Below are positions 23,135 through 36,054 of a stretch of DNA of 64,000 nucleotides, piece by piece (position 1 is the first letter of the stretch; every line of letters starts with the position of its first letter). This DNA is from Nymphaea colorata. Its lineage: Eukaryota > Streptophyta > Magnoliopsida > Nymphaeales > Nymphaeaceae. The notes under the pieces were generated by a model. The model made no database searches. It saw only the letters and a list, made by a program, of their open reading frames with translations, and had not been told where the DNA came from. Both the position numbers and the translations under genes were made by a program. The stretch is from the NCBI RefSeq assembly GCF_008831285.2, contig NC_045143.1, positions 3,171,503 to 3,235,502 on the forward strand, in the 5' to 3' direction.

Positions 23135-26100
23135 TTATGTTTTCAGGTTTTTCAGATTACCAGAGCTGCAAGCATGGTGATGGAAGTTTGGTTCTTGCAG
23201 GTTTGGCTGAGTGGGTTGAAGCCAGTTGGAGAAAGGAGGAGAAAGCTGAAGCAGGTCTCTGGATTGCTCATCTTGATCGAAGGTGCCAAAGTCGTCGACC
23301 AGCGGTGGGGCATCTATCACCTGAAGTAGGTCTCTGGGTTGCTCATCTTCAGTGACAAAGTCATCGACCGGCGCTGGGTCATCTATCACCAGGGGCTTCT
23401 TTGCCTTTTGGCGTTCAAAAAGCTGCGAGAGAAACAAGATAGGTAAAAGTGAAAATGTAATATCTTCTTCCATTTTCTCTGTTTCTTTCCCTTTCTAGAA
23501 CATGGAAGAGAACTCGTTACATGCCGAAAAAGAAGATGGAATCAGCACGAAAAAAAAAACAAGAATGAATCACCAGTTTAATTTTGGTAGGTACTGTAAG
23601 GCGTAATTTCTTATAAGATTCAGATCAACAGAATCTTTATGGGATAATATTAGCTTCTACTTAAATTTCTTCTAGTAGCACCTTTCCATGCCGTTGTACA
23701 ATGAATAAGAAAGCACACTTATTTGACTCAGAAGCAGATACACCAAGCTAGATTTTAACTTTTATAAGTTCCAGATTTTCAGGCTGAAATTTCAAACAAA
23801 ACTCGCATAAATATGAACCTAAGGACGGAGCCAAAGCCTATCCAACACAAAAAGAACAGTTATAGATCTGCAGAAATGGAAAACAGGAAAAAGAACGAAG
23901 TTGAAACTTGAAAGTAGAGATTACCGCTCTCGAGAATTCATTGTTGTGTACTTCCAAAAGGCACTGCTCCTATTCAAAGGAGAAGACAGTTGAGCTCTCA
24001 ACGTGATCTTGATTTTTGTTTACAACTTTATGGCTTGAACTAAATGAAGAAACCATGCATTTAAGTACAAGTGGTACCTTTCTACGCAAGTCGTCAAGCT
24101 CTTCTTTGAGCAACTGGATCTGCGTAAGCTTCCATGTGTTAGTGAACCCAGAGGGAGAGCGAGAAAGAAAGTGATAGAGAAGAGCATGAGGAGTTGTCGT
24201 TGTCATTGTACCTCCCTTGAGCGGACTCGATCTAAAGAAGCTTCAAGTTGCTTATCAAGGTGTTTCAAATCGGTCATGGTGAGAGTGGTGAGATCCTCCG
24301 CAGTTAAGTGTCGCATGGTTTCTCGCAGCTTGTCATTCTCATTCTTCATTTTCGTCATCTCACAGTATATCTGCTGGCAATGGTCAGGTAATCTTATCAA
24401 ACTCAATTGCGAGAATCAATCTTCTGTACGATATCGTACTAATTTACGTAAAAGGGAAAAAAAATGTGAAGATCTGTCGCTGCTGACCAACCTGTTTATC
24501 ATCGTATTCCTGAATTCGAGTGCCTGATGCTTTCTTGAATCTATCAATAATCTGGCACATGCTGCAAGAGTGACCACTTTTTATTTCATCATTTGATACA
24601 TGGTAATAGCTACTATGTGCTCACAATGATGAAATAAATATTCTATAACATGACTAACAACTTGTAAACACAGAAACAGAGTATATGACATTTGATTGCG
24701 AAAATTATATTTTAGAAGAGATAACGTATAAACGTCTAAAGATCTGGCAAATTATTAGTGCAATCGACCAACAAAATGTGGTATTTAATTGGGTAGCTCT
24801 CCCTTCATAATCGTTAAAGTTCCTAGATCTGAAATTCTCGTTTATATGTCCTGCAGGGTCACTAGTAGCAGTTGGATTGAAATCTTAGCATCTCGGCTCA
24901 TCTAAGCTACACATAGCAGCAAAAGTTCGTATGCATATCGTTATTGTACCATACAAATAACCAACTCCTCCTCCTGCTGCACATTTCACGAATAGAGTCA
25001 TCTACTTTCGTTCCTTAACTTCGCCGTTCTTTCTGAAGATGAATCTTGGGAAATTTAAACCTCAAAATTACTCAAGAAAAATAAAAAGTCGAGAAGAAAT
25101 CTTTAAACACAAACATGTAAAAATAAATTGCAAATATCACGAAATCAAATCCCATAAGTTGGTGACACAATAGAAACATATCCCAATGCTTGTGATTATA
25201 CGCTCGTGAAATAATGTCTAAACAAGCCCGGAAATGATGAGCTCTCATTGGGACTCTGCACCATTTCTCGTTGTGCAGGGTGGTCCTACTACAGACTTAG
25301 AACAGTCTGCCTGTTCAGATGACCTGCAGACCCACATGGCAAACCCAGTACCGCCATATCCTCTACTTGATGATACTGATTTCATCTTGCAAATCTGTTG
25401 CTTAAAGTGAAGAAAATTGCCAATTTGGTTTGAATCAGCCAAATTTCTGACTGCCAACAACTGTTCCCTTTTTCCCAAATCATGCTCACCAACGTGCTAC
25501 AGAAAATGGTCTGTCTGTGAGGATATTGCCTATGCACTGTGAAGACAAAAGATGCATTCGTCAACAGTCTTTTCATCTGAAGATTAATGGACGTGATCTG
25601 AACTGAGTGAATGTAGAAACAAGTATCGAGAACACCACCGGGATACTTTTCTCTCTTAGTCGATGAACTACCGGCTCAGTTCCTTACATTGGCAGGTGAA
25701 TGATACGTGCTTCAGGAATTAATACGCTTGGAAACAGATATGCATGCGCGCATGTGTATAGCATAAAAGGCAGAATCTTATTATGGTTAAACAGTGAATC
25801 TTATTATGGTTAAACAATAGTTCTTCTTCAAATGACGTTTCATCAATCTGTGACGAGTATCTCGTAAAGGCCAGTTTGATTGTTTGAGAATCTGGAGTCC
25901 AGATGATACATGAAAAGAAATTTTGTAATATCGTTAAGCATAATATTTATTTGACTACCAGGTGACTGAGAGGCGATTTATATCCTTGATGGCATAAAGT
26001 GAAGTTAATCATCATATCCAGCAGTACCACTCTTCCGAATTTTTGCATGTCTACATTTGTTTTACGTTATAAAACCAAAGAACAGGAGATAGAGACTGTT

Positions 26101-27209
26101 CCATGTAATGCAATCCAGCGTCTTACATAGCAGTTCCTTCACATCATAACGACCGGATTATAGAGAAAGTAAATAGAACATATAATTAAGTTTTATTAAT
26201 CTGAACCAAAAAATAAGTGTATGTCTAGAAATGAAACGCATCAGCTTCTTTGATTTTTCGTTTTTCCTCACTGTGTTTCTTAATTTCTTCCCATTTTTCT
26301 TCTTGTGTCATTTGTGAAAGCTGAATTCCTTACAATAACCACATATTATAAAGATTCAGAAAAATTCATATGAAGAACAATTTCTCTTTTAATGTCTTGT
26401 GCTGCTTCTCATTAACCCCAAGACTTAGTTAATTTGGTTCGACAATCGTGATTCGTTTATATAATCCTTTTGATTAACAGCCGTGCGTCAAATAATTATG
26501 GTTAATGATCATCGTATCGCATGTGTCCAACTGCTTCATAACAAGCATATCAGAACAAACTTTTGATAGGCGCCTTCGATTTTTTAGTCGAAATAATCCA
26601 TTGGAGAAAAACAAGGACTCAGAAGCTGAGACAACATGTTCAAGTTAAATAAAAAGAAAGCAATACCATTTTCATGTCAAGATTTACCCTAGCATCTATA
26701 AAACCATCTGAAGGAAAAGGAATGAGCCTAAATATCTTAAAGCAAAGTCCTTATTGTCAATCCGGTCAAAGATTTCAGGATCTCATAATTATGAAACCTG
26801 GAATCGCGTCCTGGTCAAGTAAATGTAGAACTGCACTGGCTAAATATTTCATGAAAGTAAGCAGAAAATCACGCACTTAAAAAAGAAAACTTGTCACATC
26901 TTACCAAAATATATAGAATCTGAAGAAAGGCTTCACTTCATCAAATTTTCTAGACCAAGATCCTAGGCAAGAGAAAATAATTGTAAAACAACATTGCTGC
27001 AACAGAGATATATGAAGGAACCTGGAGTGGGGACTGCAGTACTCGAACATCTGCCCACTGCTGGAAAAGATGATGAGTCCGATCTGGGCATCGCAGAGGA
27101 CGGCGAGCTCATGCGCCTTCTCCAGCAACCCGTCCCGCCTATCGGAGAACGTAACTTGCCGGTCGGTGGTGTTCTCAATCCTCCTCATCTCAACACTTCC
27201 ACGTCCTAT
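23135..27209 (-). CDS. TT16/ABS-like: Bsister-like MIKC MADS-box transcription factor; initiator ATG is ATA
   Basis: Six exons on the minus strand: 27209-27022, 24561-24492, 24370-24212, 24119-24078, 23969-23925, 23422-23135. All have GT/AG borders and join in one frame (792 nt, 263 residues plus stop). Exon 1 is the MADS domain ([30 protein letters not shown]). Exon 2 is the I region ([13 protein letters not shown]). Exon 3 is most of the K-box ([19 protein letters not shown]), with exons 4-5 continuing the coiled coil ([12 protein letters not shown]). Exon 6 ends in [10 protein letters not shown], the PI-derived motif of Bsister proteins, which act in ovule and seed-coat development. Oddities: the start codon position reads ATA with a stop just upstream; residues 5, 23 and 30, normally lysine, are S, D and E; exon 6 has an internal tandem duplication. 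The gene is either decaying or translated from Met8 or a non-AUG codon. Intron 1 is 2.46 kb. Confidence 0.88.
23246..23389 (-). repeat. In-frame tandem duplication in the MADS C-terminal exon
   Basis: Two adjacent units (23389-23321, 69 bp; 23320-23246, 75 bp) encode [11 protein letters not shown]...RDLLQ and [11 protein letters not shown]...RDLLQ. The second has two extra codons. The frame is kept, so this is a protein-level repeat of 23 and 25 acidic residues between the K-box and the PI-derived motif. Confidence 0.9.
24562..27021 (-). other. Intron 1 of the MADS gene
   Basis: Runs from the GT after CCCCACTCCAG to the TTGCAG before CATGTGCCAG. A long first intron is usual for MIKC genes, where it often holds regulatory elements. 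No second gene or transposon was recognised inside; the short open frames at 25245-25576 and 26674-26880 have no family match I know. Confidence 0.8.
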
Positions 27210-27587
27210 GCTCACTTAAATGTGATCTCCACACTCTCAGGCGCCTGAATATGATCTCCACACTTATCAGAAATAGAAATTCTGATAAGGGGAAGAAACG
27301 CGGTGATGAACAGAAGAGAGAGAGAGAGAGAGAGAGAGATGAGGGGAGGGGAGGTGCTCTCAGTCTTGAAGGAGGTCTGCCATGTGGTAGTGCCCCAAGA
27401 AGGGAAAAAGGAAAAGGTGGTGTGGATGGGTAACTGCCCTCTGGTGCCATTTTTGGGAGGGGGAGAATAGAGAGCCCTGCAAGAAACCACTGGACTCCAA
27501 TGACCCTTCCAGCAACAGACAGATCGTCCATATCTCTGGTTCAAACCTACCACTCTAAAAAAGAATTCAATTAGACCCCAGCAATGT

Positions 27588-27644
<57 letters not shown>
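27588..27644. repeat. (CT)n microsatellite, about 57 bp
   Basis: Uninterrupted CT repeat about 380 bp upstream of the MADS start position. Confidence 0.97.
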
Positions 27645-27647
<3 letters not shown>

Positions 27648-28363
27648 TTGTCAAAAAGAAGGCTACTGAAGCCTGTTCTTGAAAAGAAGAGCAGGAATTG
27701 GATTGTTTAAATGAGAATGAGGATGTGGGGAGTCACTGAATGGGAGTGGTGGGTGAGTTGATGAGGTTACCAGTGGGAGTAACGCTGTACCATCCCATTT
27801 GGGGAAGGAGAAAAGGAGGAGGTTGCCTTGTTTGGTGCATGGCACTGGCGACGTGTAGCAGAGGAGTTCGTATCGATATGGGGAATGCTGGAGGGTGACG
27901 TAAGAAATTTAAGTTCGATTACCCACAGTTGAAGTTGAAGAAGTTTATAAAACTCAGTTGGATTACCCACAGCAGTGATGCAACCAGAAATTTAAGCTAC
28001 ATGCAGGGCATTCATGTATAGATTTTAAATAGCATATCTTAACAATAATAATAGTAATAATAATAATAGCAGTAATAACAATATTAATAATAATAATAAA
28101 GTGTCATTTTACCAGTCTTATATATACTTGAGAATTGTTCCCCCAAAATTGAGAAAACAAGTGCTACCGAGATAGTGGCCGTGTAAATGTATGGGTTGAT
28201 AAGCAAAAGAGCGTTAGCTCGGGCTTCTCCTGAATTTTTAAAAACAAGACATAATCAACTTTTGTTCAGTTTTATCCGCACCTTGAACATTGGATAAAAT
28301 AGTAACAGCATCTTAGCAATTGTTTTGGTCTCGTCCTTGCTAGTTATACATATTTAATAAAGA

Positions 28364-28365
<2 letters not shown>

Positions 28366-28411
<46 letters not shown>
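28366..28411. repeat. (AT)n microsatellite
   Basis: Inside the MADS upstream region. In the inverted copy at 62560-62570 the same tract is much shorter. Confidence 0.95.
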
Positions 28412-28414
<3 letters not shown>

Positions 28415-28765
28415 CTGATATTCCGGCTCCATCTGACAAAAAATCTGATAAATGCCCAAACGAAATTGTATGTATTCTTAATACTTGTTACTACATTCAC
28501 ATGAGTCCTAATCTGAGTTTCATATCGACTGATTATGAGAACAGCTATATGAAAAGCGTAGCATGTGTCGACGGTTCCCCATTTCATCCGCCAGAGATGA
28601 TTTAGTGCCCACGAAGGAAATGAATATTTGGAAAACTTAGTCTTTTGAGTTGGACATGTTCAGTCCTAACATATGGCCTGCCTCTTTCAGAGGCATTTTG
28701 AACCCGCCTTGGATCTGATTTTTATACCAGTAAAATTCATATGACCAAATTAACTTATTGAATGC

Positions 28766-30544
28766 CAATCTGGAAATATCATTTTTCTAATTTGAAGTTT
28801 AAGTACATATTACCGTTATATAAATTTCTTTCGAAACTTAGGTTTCTTTTGGATATTGAAAACTAAGGCCGCCATTGTAAGAAGTATGGCCAATCAGGAC
28901 GTATCCTTTTCTGTCTGCTTGGTTAGACCATCAAATGAAGACCATTCAAGTTCGATAAGGTTAACAGGTCGTTCGTCGAAGGTGTATTATAAGTATCTAA
29001 CATGCAATTGGACTTGGATTCAAATTTGATTTTACCTAAGTACCTGACCAGAACATGGATATCACAACTAATGTAATATGCCCAGTTAAATTTTTGATTA
29101 TCCATATCTAATTCATCATTTGAGGTCAGATTATAACTTCAAGATTAAATGTGGGATGGGATTTGGAAGCATCGGCTCTACCATCAAAGGCTTTGGACTT
29201 TGTTGGAGTTTTAAGAATTGGATTGACATATGGCCTGGCTTTTCTTCATTCAAATTTGAAGCCAAATATGCAATTGTTTGATTAATCAAACTTGGTTGAT
29301 GGTACACATCCCACGCACTTATCATGAATGAGAACCCAAAATAGTGCATATTGAAACAAGCATTTCCCACATCAGTATAAACAACATTCGAAAAAACTTT
29401 ATATGTTTAAATGGCCTCGATTTCTGCCATTTTTTTTATTATTTGCCTCATCAAAGGGGGTGAAATAACAAAAACAAATGTGGTTAAGGTTATATCTTAT
29501 TCGAATATGATATGCTGACATCCCTCTGGCTTTTGAATGTACCCAAAAAGGGTTGCTAGGAGCCTAGGAGTATGAATGTGGTATGATTTTATATATATGA
29601 TTATGGACTCAGATTTATAGCTTATTCAGTTAAATTTAGTAAAGAAATTGAAATTCAACGGGTTCATTTGCTAATCCAATTGAGTGTGCTGCTTCATTCA
29701 TAATTGAATCCGAGTCTGCTATCTGACTAAGTTTGGATAAGCGTTTGACCTGGCTAGACCTTATGTTTGAATTCAGTTTTAGATTTGTCCGTAGATAAAA
29801 TGAGATTCAATATGCTTTCAACACTCCACCAACTCACGAATAAATAAAAAAAACTTGGTTTTTAAGTAGCTTTTTTTCCTCAAATAATAGGCTGCTGCTT
29901 TACTAAATTTGGAAATTTAAGTTCCGTTGCTGTCGTATTGGCTTTATGCGAGCTGACAGTTCAAAGAAATTATATAACTAGTTATTTGTCATGAATTGTT
30001 CAAGTATCTTCCGTTTTATAAAGGGAGTTGATCAAAACATTGAATTTCAATGTCTTAGAACAGATACTTCCCAATAATTAATAGGAGAACATAAGCGCGG
30101 TCAGATTGTAAAATTTGTCTATTGCCAATAAAAAATATTGAGCGACAATATATCAACACCTCAATGGAGAGGACTCATGGATTTGGCTGTTCCCATTGGA
30201 CACAGTTTTCAACCCAACCATCGGAGTTAGGACTAGGGATGTCAACGGATCGAATTCAGATCGGATACATTGACATAAATATTTTCAAAGTTAAAAAAGT
30301 TCCAAGTTAAAGAGTACCCAAAAGTTTTTCTTGGAAAAAAGAAGCCACAGCAGCATGCCATCAAAAGAGAAGAGTCTTATTTGGTCATCAGGGTTACCTA
30401 ACCAATGCCATATCAGAACTTTGGAAATATTATAATATAATTGCAACTGTACATATAGTGATATGTGTGCTCATGACAGGAAAACTTTAAAAAAGTTGCA
30501 TACTTCAACATTATGTATCGACATGTCAATAAAAAAAATAGTTT

Positions 30545-30638
<94 letters not shown>

Positions 30639-32130
30639 TAAAAAAATAGAAAAAAAAAAAAAAAGATGAAGACAAGAACCGGTTCACTTGGCTTCATAAC
30701 GGCACCCATAATTTCATATCAATACTAACCTCAATATTGTCAGGATAACACCTTTCAATAGTCGAATTGAGAACATGGCTACAACAGGGCGCCTAACCAA
30801 ACTAGTTGCGCTACTCATCACTTGGGGAGAGAGACACTTGTTGAGTTTGTGAACTGTCAAGATCTGAAGTGACAAATGGTACATCTCAAATTAAAAAAGA
30901 TCCATTGCATTTGTAAGAAAAAATCATAAGACACCAACAGTGGGAGATCCGGACAAAACAAGAAACTTGGTTGCTTTCTCTCTCTAGATTTGGTATGTAA
31001 GGCTATGAGGCAAGAAGAGGGGGTGAAATTGGGGATAAGCTGAGTGTGAATGGGAATGCAGCCAACCCCTTCTTGGGAGCTAAGCAAAGCATTTAGCAAC
31101 AACAGTTAAGCCTGGACATCGGGTTGGCCCAACCCTACCTCACCCGATAAAAAGTCGGGCTCAAGCCAACCCGATACCCGAAACTTAGATCTGGCCCGAC
31201 CCCATACTTAAAACTCGAGATTGAGCTCTGTCCAATTAAATTAAGAAAAATACATTTAAAAATATGTATTATAAGGCCCACCCACGCTTATTGGGCTCAC
31301 CCAAGAGAAATAGTGCGATTGAACAGGAGATACGAAGCTCATCGGCCACAACAAATTTTTCGACGTGAAAAAAATAGTTATTTATTGTGTTTTTGTTTGA
31401 CGCATTGACTATGGTCATGAGTCACATTAGGACAAAAAGATCCACGTGGGATCTGTTTTTTTATTGAAAAAAAAACTTTTATTTAATAATTCAACACTGT
31501 TGCACAAAATATGTGCCTAATTTTTTTATTTTAAATTTGTGTAAAGAACATGCTTTCATGATCAGATATTCGTTATTTAAATATAATACAATCTTGTGAC
31601 CCATATACTTTTATTAGTTCATTTTCGTCGACCAACTCAAATCGCATAATTTGGAAGGTTACAATCCCACCTCATACTGATTAAACTTTTTGGGATTTGA
31701 TTGAACGTGGATAGTTCTTCAAATCATAAAAGAAGATTATCAATATTTCGTAATGGAGGTTTGTTTGAAACCAAATCAAGATATGACGGGGTCAGATCCC
31801 AATCTAACATATAATTGGTTTGGATCCTTACTGCATACTGGGTTCAGTTTTGGTTCCAGTGACTTCCAACTTCAAGTCTAACTAACATTTGAAATCGTTC
31901 TCATGTATTGGATCCAATCAAGTTTGGGTCGATTGATCTTACCTACGTTTCATAGGCTTTCGAGGTGAAAAATCACATGTGCATTGTCAAGTTCATGAAG
32001 TAGTGTAGTGTATTTAAGAAAAAAGATTCCACATTCACAAAGCAAATGGCAATAGGAGTAGATGGTCCCTTGCCCAAAGTTATTATTATATTATACACTG
32101 GTACTTTCAAAATATGTCCATATGCACGTG

Positions 32131-32161
<31 letters not shown>

Positions 32162-32809
32162 CATGAGAAGAAAAATGATATAAATTTTAGCACTGTATAT
32201 TCTTCTTATGATGGAACAAAAAGCACCATTAAGTTAAATGATATAAATTTAGCTATTCTATTCCTTTATCTAACATGTCTGGGCATTCACAACCACGTTG
32301 CTTGACACAATTGTTTTGAGGTGTAGAGAACAAGACGTTCGTGTCATCCTGTCCCTGGAACACGAGCATCCGATCACAAGATTCCACTAGAAATTTATAA
32401 TGAGAAAAATGAAAAGAGGAAGTGCAGAGATTCCTTTCGGTGGCATTGCTGATACCATCTACACATTTATTGCTGGTATTCGTGAATGTGGTTATAAGTT
32501 CATACGTGAAAAAAATGGTAAGGAACGATAAGAGAAGCGTCACTGAGGCAGGATTCTAACTCAATATGCCGATCCTTGTGTCTGAGTGTGCGTGCATACA
32601 TGAGAGTGAGTGGCTTATTCCTCTCAAAGATGTTCTCTGCTTCTATTTGGTTCATTGAGAATCTCAACATAGATTGACAATAAGTTCATTCAGATTCTCA
32701 ACATTGATTAACAATAATGAGCAGTGACACTCTTTTAAGCAGCTAATAATGTAATCCACTACTCATTATAAACAATCTTGTGCAGAAATATATTAAACTG
32801 TGAATTTAA
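28766..32809. other. Intergenic, no gene assigned
   Basis: AT-rich. (TA)n at 30550-30622 and 32137-32161. 31100-31320 is a degenerate GGGTTGGCCC/GGCCCGAC-rich repeat like the insertion at 45.2 kb. The minus frame at 32253-32543 is open and cysteine-containing but has no ATG at its start and no known domain. Nothing else supported. Confidence 0.6.
30550..30640. repeat. (TA)n(GA)n microsatellite
   Basis: About 73 bp of TA followed by a short GA tract. Confidence 0.97.
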
Positions 32810-35780
32810 TTGAAATTAATAGTTACATTCAATGTATACTCTTTTCTTGAGAAAATGTATTCAAGTACCATTTATTTATTTAGAGATGCATCATAAACCA
32901 AAGGCACCATGACCTCATGAAGATTATATTAGATTTTAAAAAAAATAATTTTAATAGTTAATTTCAATAAGTCTGGTTTTTATCTCTTATCTAAATGGTC
33001 AATTTTTTACCAACTTATATATATATATATTATAAGGTTGGGTTGGGTGAGAATCCCAACAATGAGCTGACTAAGCAAAAGAGCAATTTTGTGAAGCCAG
33101 TGGCATACGACAATGTGACAGAAAGTACATTAGGAATTCATTTCTTGCACGTCGACAATTCAGTGTTCAAACCAATAGATTCGGACCTACATAAACCATT
33201 TATACGTAAACCCAACAAATCACTAAAAAATAGCCGATTAAATAAATTTTCCCTGTTCAAAATCGTTATTTGTTGAATTTTCAAACATGCAATAGCTGAA
33301 TGTGGTTTGTATTTAAGTGCTAAAACCTTAGAGGCATGATTTTTATGGTTTTAAAAGAAAAGTGGTTTTTCTCAAGTAAATAAACATTTAAAAAGAAATA
33401 TCAGTGAAAGTTCAGTGGGATTTCACACATTAAAGTTGCATTTGATAGCGGATGCATTGAATGATAGTGCTTTCCAAAATCCAAAGTTTAAACAAATTAA
33501 TGACGTTACATTTTTAAAACCATGGATTTAATATCGAAGAGGTCCCACCTTAAATTCATGGATTTGGATTTCAAATCACTAATGAATTTGAAATCTATGA
33601 TAAAAAAAAAAACACCCTAATTGTTAATTGTACATGTCGATTGGAATCCTGAAATTTGAAATCTTACTATTAGCTTAAAGAAAATAGGCCGACTCGCTTG
33701 GGTGCTTATGAGGCCGTGTCGACCCAACTAACGTCATTCTCAACAAAAAGATACGGGTCTGTTACGGATATTGACATCCCTGGATCAAATTCTAACAAAA
33801 GTTTCATAAGTATTTTTCTGATCATTACATCTTTCTCATTCTATATTCGCGTGGTAAGCACAATATTTTAAAAAAAAAAAAACCCTAGAAAACAACGAGA
33901 GACTTTTCTTAATCGGTTAAGAAAAAGCTTGCAGATAAGTTATTAGTGGTATTAGATTTTTCTTGTAAGTTCATGAAACCTAATTTAAACATCAGTTTTT
34001 CATGATTTTTATTTATTATATCTTTCTTATTCGTTTCCTCTAACACTCTAAGAGCCAAGTCTATTGGTAGCCACAATCAAATAAATAAAGTGGTACCCAG
34101 TACTGTCAGTATCGATAGATTAGCTTGCTGTCGCTATATTTTACTTTAAAAAATAAAAAATAATGAATAAGTGCTTCTAAAATTATCCAATACAACAAAA
34201 AAAAATCACAGATACCCCGCAGTTGCACCGACTAGCTTTTTCTACTTTTCGTTCGTAAACACGACTTTTCCTTTTATCAGAAATATTTTTCCCACAAATC
34301 ATATGGATGCAGCGCCCTATCTACCAAACATTTTTTTCATAGGGTGTTCGTAACAGAAACATTACAAAGGAGGAACGTAGTATAATTAGTTGATTTGAGT
34401 GTCGCACTAATAACATGTTCCCAGTATTCATTTGAACTGAAAACGGCAACATACACAACATTCAAATTAAAAGATCTACCATAAGACCGCTCAAGTTTCA
34501 AAGCAGCTCTAAACTTTAGTAATGAGAGGGAGAGGGGTGCCTTCGCTCTTGCGAACCGTCGACCAAACACCCTCTTAGGAAAACAAGTCCGCCTAATCTC
34601 ATTATCATTTGCTGTTACTGAGTCTGGCCCAACTAGACTAATCTCATTTTGTGGAGGACAACTGGAAAAATATACAGTTGTCTATTCTTACAGATAAACT
34701 GAATAATCCAAAAGCATGAGGCATGTTTATCCGGATTATGCGCTTTGAAATGAAAAGTTTGTCTTCTAAAATTTTTACTAAGTCGATATTTATCCTACTG
34801 TGTGCTGGTACGATGAAAATTTCAGCATCTTGATTGAAGGTACGTTGGTTGTCACTGAATCGTGGGTACGCGGTGACTGGACCGAGGAACTGCTGTTAAA
34901 AACTGAGTGCGCGATTTGGATCATCTTTTTGGAAAAGACCATAATTTTCCTCTTCTTCCTTGGGGATTCCACTAATTCAACTTTCTTGAATCTCATCTCT
35001 TTGGTTTTAAGAGGCAGTTTTTGGATATCAAAGATGATCGCACAATTAAGTTGTTTAATCTTAGAACTTCATTATAGATTTGCACAAGTAAACAATCAGT
35101 TAATTAGAGTCTAAGAACTCAAAGAAACAAGACTACACTTAATTATCGTTTGGTAATCAAAGCAAAATGATTCTACGAATCAAATCCTACTTTGTGAGCA
35201 GTGATACACATAATTTTGCATAGAAATAGAACCATTTGAATCGTGCAGAGCATGCTTATTAGTTTTAGTATTTCACAGTTGGATATCAACACAATACTAC
35301 AACTTCAATATTAAGAATAATTTTTTTATAATTGGGTACACCAGTGGTGGAGCCAGGATTTTTTGGTTGATGGTTGTTTGAATCACCCACCCGTGTCTCA
35401 TGTGGGCATCGCAGTGGCCAGATATGGGTCCAGTTTCATCATAATGAGACAAGAATTAAAACCATATGTAGCCCTGCTACTGGTGTATTGTTGGTTTCTC
35501 ACACTTGGAAACTGACCTGACCAACCTGTAACAGGAGTAAACAACTCATCCCGCCATTGGTGTACAAATTCATATCTGCATCTATGTCATATTTAATTTA
35601 TAACTGCAAGTGCATCCCTAGTCTTTTTATGGCAAGAAATTCCTACTCTAAAGCAAGATTTGAACTGTTGCTCTGTTTGAAGAGTTGGGGAGGCTTGAAA
35701 CAGAAATAGGCCAGAGTTGCTTTTATGAAACAGATTGGTCCTTCTTGCTTTGTTAGAGTTCAGATTTGAGCAGCTATGAA
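32810..35780 (+). repeat. 3-kb unclassified repeat, copy A
   Basis: Starts near ATTGAAATTAATAGTTACATTC and is followed immediately by copy B starting with the same words at 35786, so A and B are a direct tandem pair. It contains a conserved minus-strand frame (34790-34996) with KKRKIMVF and SPRTHDSVTTN, also present in B and C but unknown to me. It lacks about 400 bp (equivalent to 38310-38720) that B has. Confidence 0.85.
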
Positions 35781-35991
35781 GATTATTGAAATTAATAGTT
35801 ACATTCAATGTATACTCTTTTCTTGAGAAAATGTATTCAAATACCATTTATTTATTTAGAGATGCATCATAAACCAACGGCACCATGACCTCATGAAGAT
35901 TATACTAGATTTTTAAAAATTATATTTTTAATAGTTAATTTCAATAAGTCTAGTTTTTATCTCTTATCTAAATGGTCAAATTTTTACCAAC

Positions 35992-35997
<6 letters not shown>

Positions 35998-36051
<54 letters not shown>
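35998..36051. repeat. (TA)n microsatellite
   Basis: Longer than the corresponding short tract in copy A (33017-33030). Confidence 0.95.

Positions 36052-36054
<3 letters not shown>

Larger units (their letters stand above)
27210..28765 (-). promoter_or_regulatory. Upstream region of the MADS gene, duplicated elsewhere
   Basis: Directly 5' of the MADS exon. It contains a (GA)n tract at about 27318-27339 and a long (CT)n tract at 27588-27644 (plus-strand letters), typical of plant 5' leaders and core promoters. Bases 27920-28765 are copied inverted at 62240-63033, and pieces of 27690-27870 reappear at 62072-62160. A TATA box was not assigned with confidence. Confidence 0.55.

Noticed and set aside
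32253..32543. Possible small secreted cysteine-containing protein on the minus strand
   Set aside because: The frame opens with GTG rather than ATG, cysteine spacing matches no family I know, and no splice or promoter signal supports it.
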